Made by a program: the position numbers and the translations under genes. Under the pieces are notes generated by a model. It was not told the DNA's origin, did no database searches, and was given only the letters and a program-made list of their open reading frames with translations. Positions 5,291 through 6,331 of a stretch of 6,331 bases of DNA are shown piece after piece (positions within the stretch are counted from its first letter, which is position 1; each line of letters begins with the position of its first letter). This DNA is from HGM04593 sp045646845. GTDB taxonomy: Bacteria; Bacteroidota; Bacteroidia; Bacteroidales; Bacteroidaceae. The stretch is taken from contig JAZRLO010000041.1 in the NCBI GenBank assembly GCA_045646845.1, positions 1 through 6,331 on the forward strand, read 5' to 3'.

Positions 5291-5971
5291 ATGAAGATAA
5301 CACCAATAGCTTATTACCATACCGCGTTGCAGGGGAAGTTCGGGCTGCCCAGGCAGAGTGGGCTTGTGCCTGAGTTGCGTGGGCGCATTGTCTTTGAACC
5401 GCAGTACTGTAATACCGACGCTTTGCGTGGCATTGAGGGTTTCGACTATCTGTGGCTGATATGGGGCTTCTCGCTGAATGGCAAGCAGGAGGGGGAGTGG
5501 AGTCCTCTTGTGCGTCCGCCTTTGCTTGGTGGCAATGTGTATATGGGTGTCTTTGCTACACGTTCGCCATTCCGTCCCAATCCAATAGGGCTTTCATCGG
5601 TCCGCCTTTTGGGTGTTGAGGAGGATGATTGCGGTATGGCGCTTGTTGTTGCCGGTGCCGACCTTGCCGATGGGACTCCAATCTATGATATAAAACCCTA
5701 TGTGGAGTATGCCGATGCGCATGTCTCTGTGCGTAGTGGTTTTGTCGATGATAATGAGTGGAGAAAACTCAACGTGGTGTTTCCTTGTGAACTGCGTTCG
5801 TTGTTTGCCGAAGAAGATTATTCGGCTCTTTATAAGATTCTTGAACTTGACCCTCGTCCGCAGTATCACAATGACCCGGAACGTGTATATGGTATGCCTT
5901 TCGGCGGCTATGATGTGCGCTTTTTTGTCGATGGTGGGGTTCTCACTGTTGTAGAGGTCGCAGAGGTGTAG
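5291..5971 (+). CDS. trmO: tRNA (N6-threonylcarbamoyladenosine(37)-N6)-methyltransferase TrmO
   Basis: The 226-residue product is close to the roughly 235 residues of E. coli TrmO (TsaA/YaeB). TrmO uses S-adenosylmethionine to methylate t6A37 to m6t6A37 in ANN-decoding tRNA, chiefly tRNA-Thr, in the cytoplasm. Family landmarks are present in order: 'ITPIAYYHTAL' (3-13), 'GRIVFEP' (31-37), 'GFDYLWLIWGF' (50-60), 'MGVFATRSPFRPNPIGLSSV' (85-104, the most conserved SAM-site motif), 'GADLADGTPIYDIKPYV' (122-138) and C-terminal 'DPRPQYHNDPERVYGMPF' (187-204) then 'YDVRFFVD'. ATG 5291 is chosen because 'MKITPIAYY' is the normal N-terminus; the upstream in-frame ATG at 5252 would overlap the candidate promoter. 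Both sides carry palindromic repeats, so the gene stands alone. No truncation or missing key residue is seen. Confidence 0.95.
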   Translation: MKITPIAYYHTALQGKFGLPRQSGLVPELRGRIVFEPQYCNTDALRGIEGFDYLWLIWGFSLNGKQEGEWSPLVRPPLLGGNVYMGVFATRSPFRPNPIGLSSVRLLGVEEDDCGMALVVAGADLADGTPIYDIKPYVEYADAHVSVRSGFVDDNEWRKLNVVFPCELRSLFAEEDYSALYKILELDPRPQYHNDPERVYGMPFGGYDVRFFVDGGVLTVVEVAEV

Positions 5972-6066
5972 TAGCGGCTCTGTAGGACTCCCTCCGGTTA
6001 CTTCTGTCAAATATAATAAATGATAACGTTCAAAAGGTATTTTACCCGTGGGCAAGCGTGAGCGAA

Positions 6067-6319
6067 CTCCCTCCGCTCAATAATTCTCCCTCTTGAGCAA
6101 GAGGGAGTACGGCGTAGCCGGGTAGGAGTTGGAAAATGCTGTAGCGGGTGTTGTGGAAACTCCCTCCGCTTCGCTGGCCTATCGGCACCCCTTTGGGGAG
6201 CTAAAGCTCCCGTCGTCGCAAGCAACGCTCCCCCGCGTTGCCCCTCTTCTTAAAGAGGGACAGTTTTGGATGCTGATGAGTAGGAACTGTAGCATTTGTG
6301 TTGTTAAACTCCCTCCGCT
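6067..6319 (-). repeat. inverted-orientation mosaic repeats downstream of trmO
   Basis: These are relatives of the repeats upstream of trmO, in opposite orientation. Bases 6099-6136 are the exact reverse complement of 5025-5062 (38 of 38). Bases 6131-6175 match the reverse complement of 5122-5166 at 43 of 45. A perfect 10-bp palindrome CTCCCTCTTG-AG-CAAGAGGGAG lies at 6086-6107 and could stop trmO transcripts. Further hairpins are CCCC-TTT-GGGG near 6188, GGAGCT-AA-AGCTCC near 6197, GCAACGC/GCGTTGC near 6222-6241 and CCCTCTT-CTTA-AAGAGGG near 6242-6259. A third 'CTGTAGC...AACTCCCTCCGCT' copy ends near 6319, and the array may run past the window. Confidence 0.75.
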
Positions 6320-6331
6320 AAAAGAACTCTG

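Noticed and set aside
5594..6055. 153-codon minus-strand frame overlapping trmO
   Set aside because: It is antisense to strongly conserved TrmO motifs and begins within repeat-rich DNA; no family resemblance is seen.
6007..6225. 72-codon minus-strand frame in the downstream repeats
   Set aside because: It translates the palindromic mosaic repeats and has no protein-like features.

Overview
The window looks like chromosomal DNA of a gut-type Bacteroidales bacterium (Bacteroides/Prevotella relatives). Supporting signs are promoters of the Bacteroidetes form (TTTG, about 19 bp, TAnnTTTG), a secreted protein ending in a 'YDLTGRRV...GIYIVNGKKVLVK' tail, a short 'MKKTYVSP...WGNLWN' peptide, and an AAA_14/DUF4143 ATPase of the type abundant in this order. 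No genus call is safe from this sequence alone.

Left part (1-2090, plus strand). A phage-tail-like protein with two pyocin-knob-like repeats is broken by an in-frame TAA at 627-629. It loses its expected continuation near 790 and is followed at once by a more AT-rich AAA ATPase/DUF4143 gene (876-2090). This reads as a decayed prophage or tail-fibre remnant next to an acquired ATPase gene.

Middle part (2091-2909, mainly minus strand). This is the most unusual stretch. A 55-residue peptide gene (2590 to 2423, minus), absent from simple long-ORF calls, ends inside a perfect 29-bp inverted repeat that also makes a strong terminator. Next along the minus strand come two tandem copies (84-bp period) of a 58-nt element. 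Both fold into the same three-stem hairpin, with compensatory changes, and all the imperfect pairs become G-U only when read on the minus strand. A second minus-strand terminator closes the array. A structured, possibly transcribed RNA element is the best reading. About 320 bp of hairpin-rich, gene-free DNA lies between the peptide and the next gene.

Right part (2910-6331). A 612-residue secreted multidomain protein (minus) has a near-ideal Bacteroidetes promoter at 4798-4828. The tRNA-modification gene trmO (5291-5971, plus) is bracketed by mosaic palindromic repeats. Two direct units of 138-bp period lie upstream (4918-5190). Inverted-orientation relatives lie downstream (about 6067-6319).

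The genes do not form one pathway. The window is a patchwork of a housekeeping gene (trmO), a secreted surface or extracellular protein, a broken phage gene, an ATPase of unknown role and several kinds of repeat.
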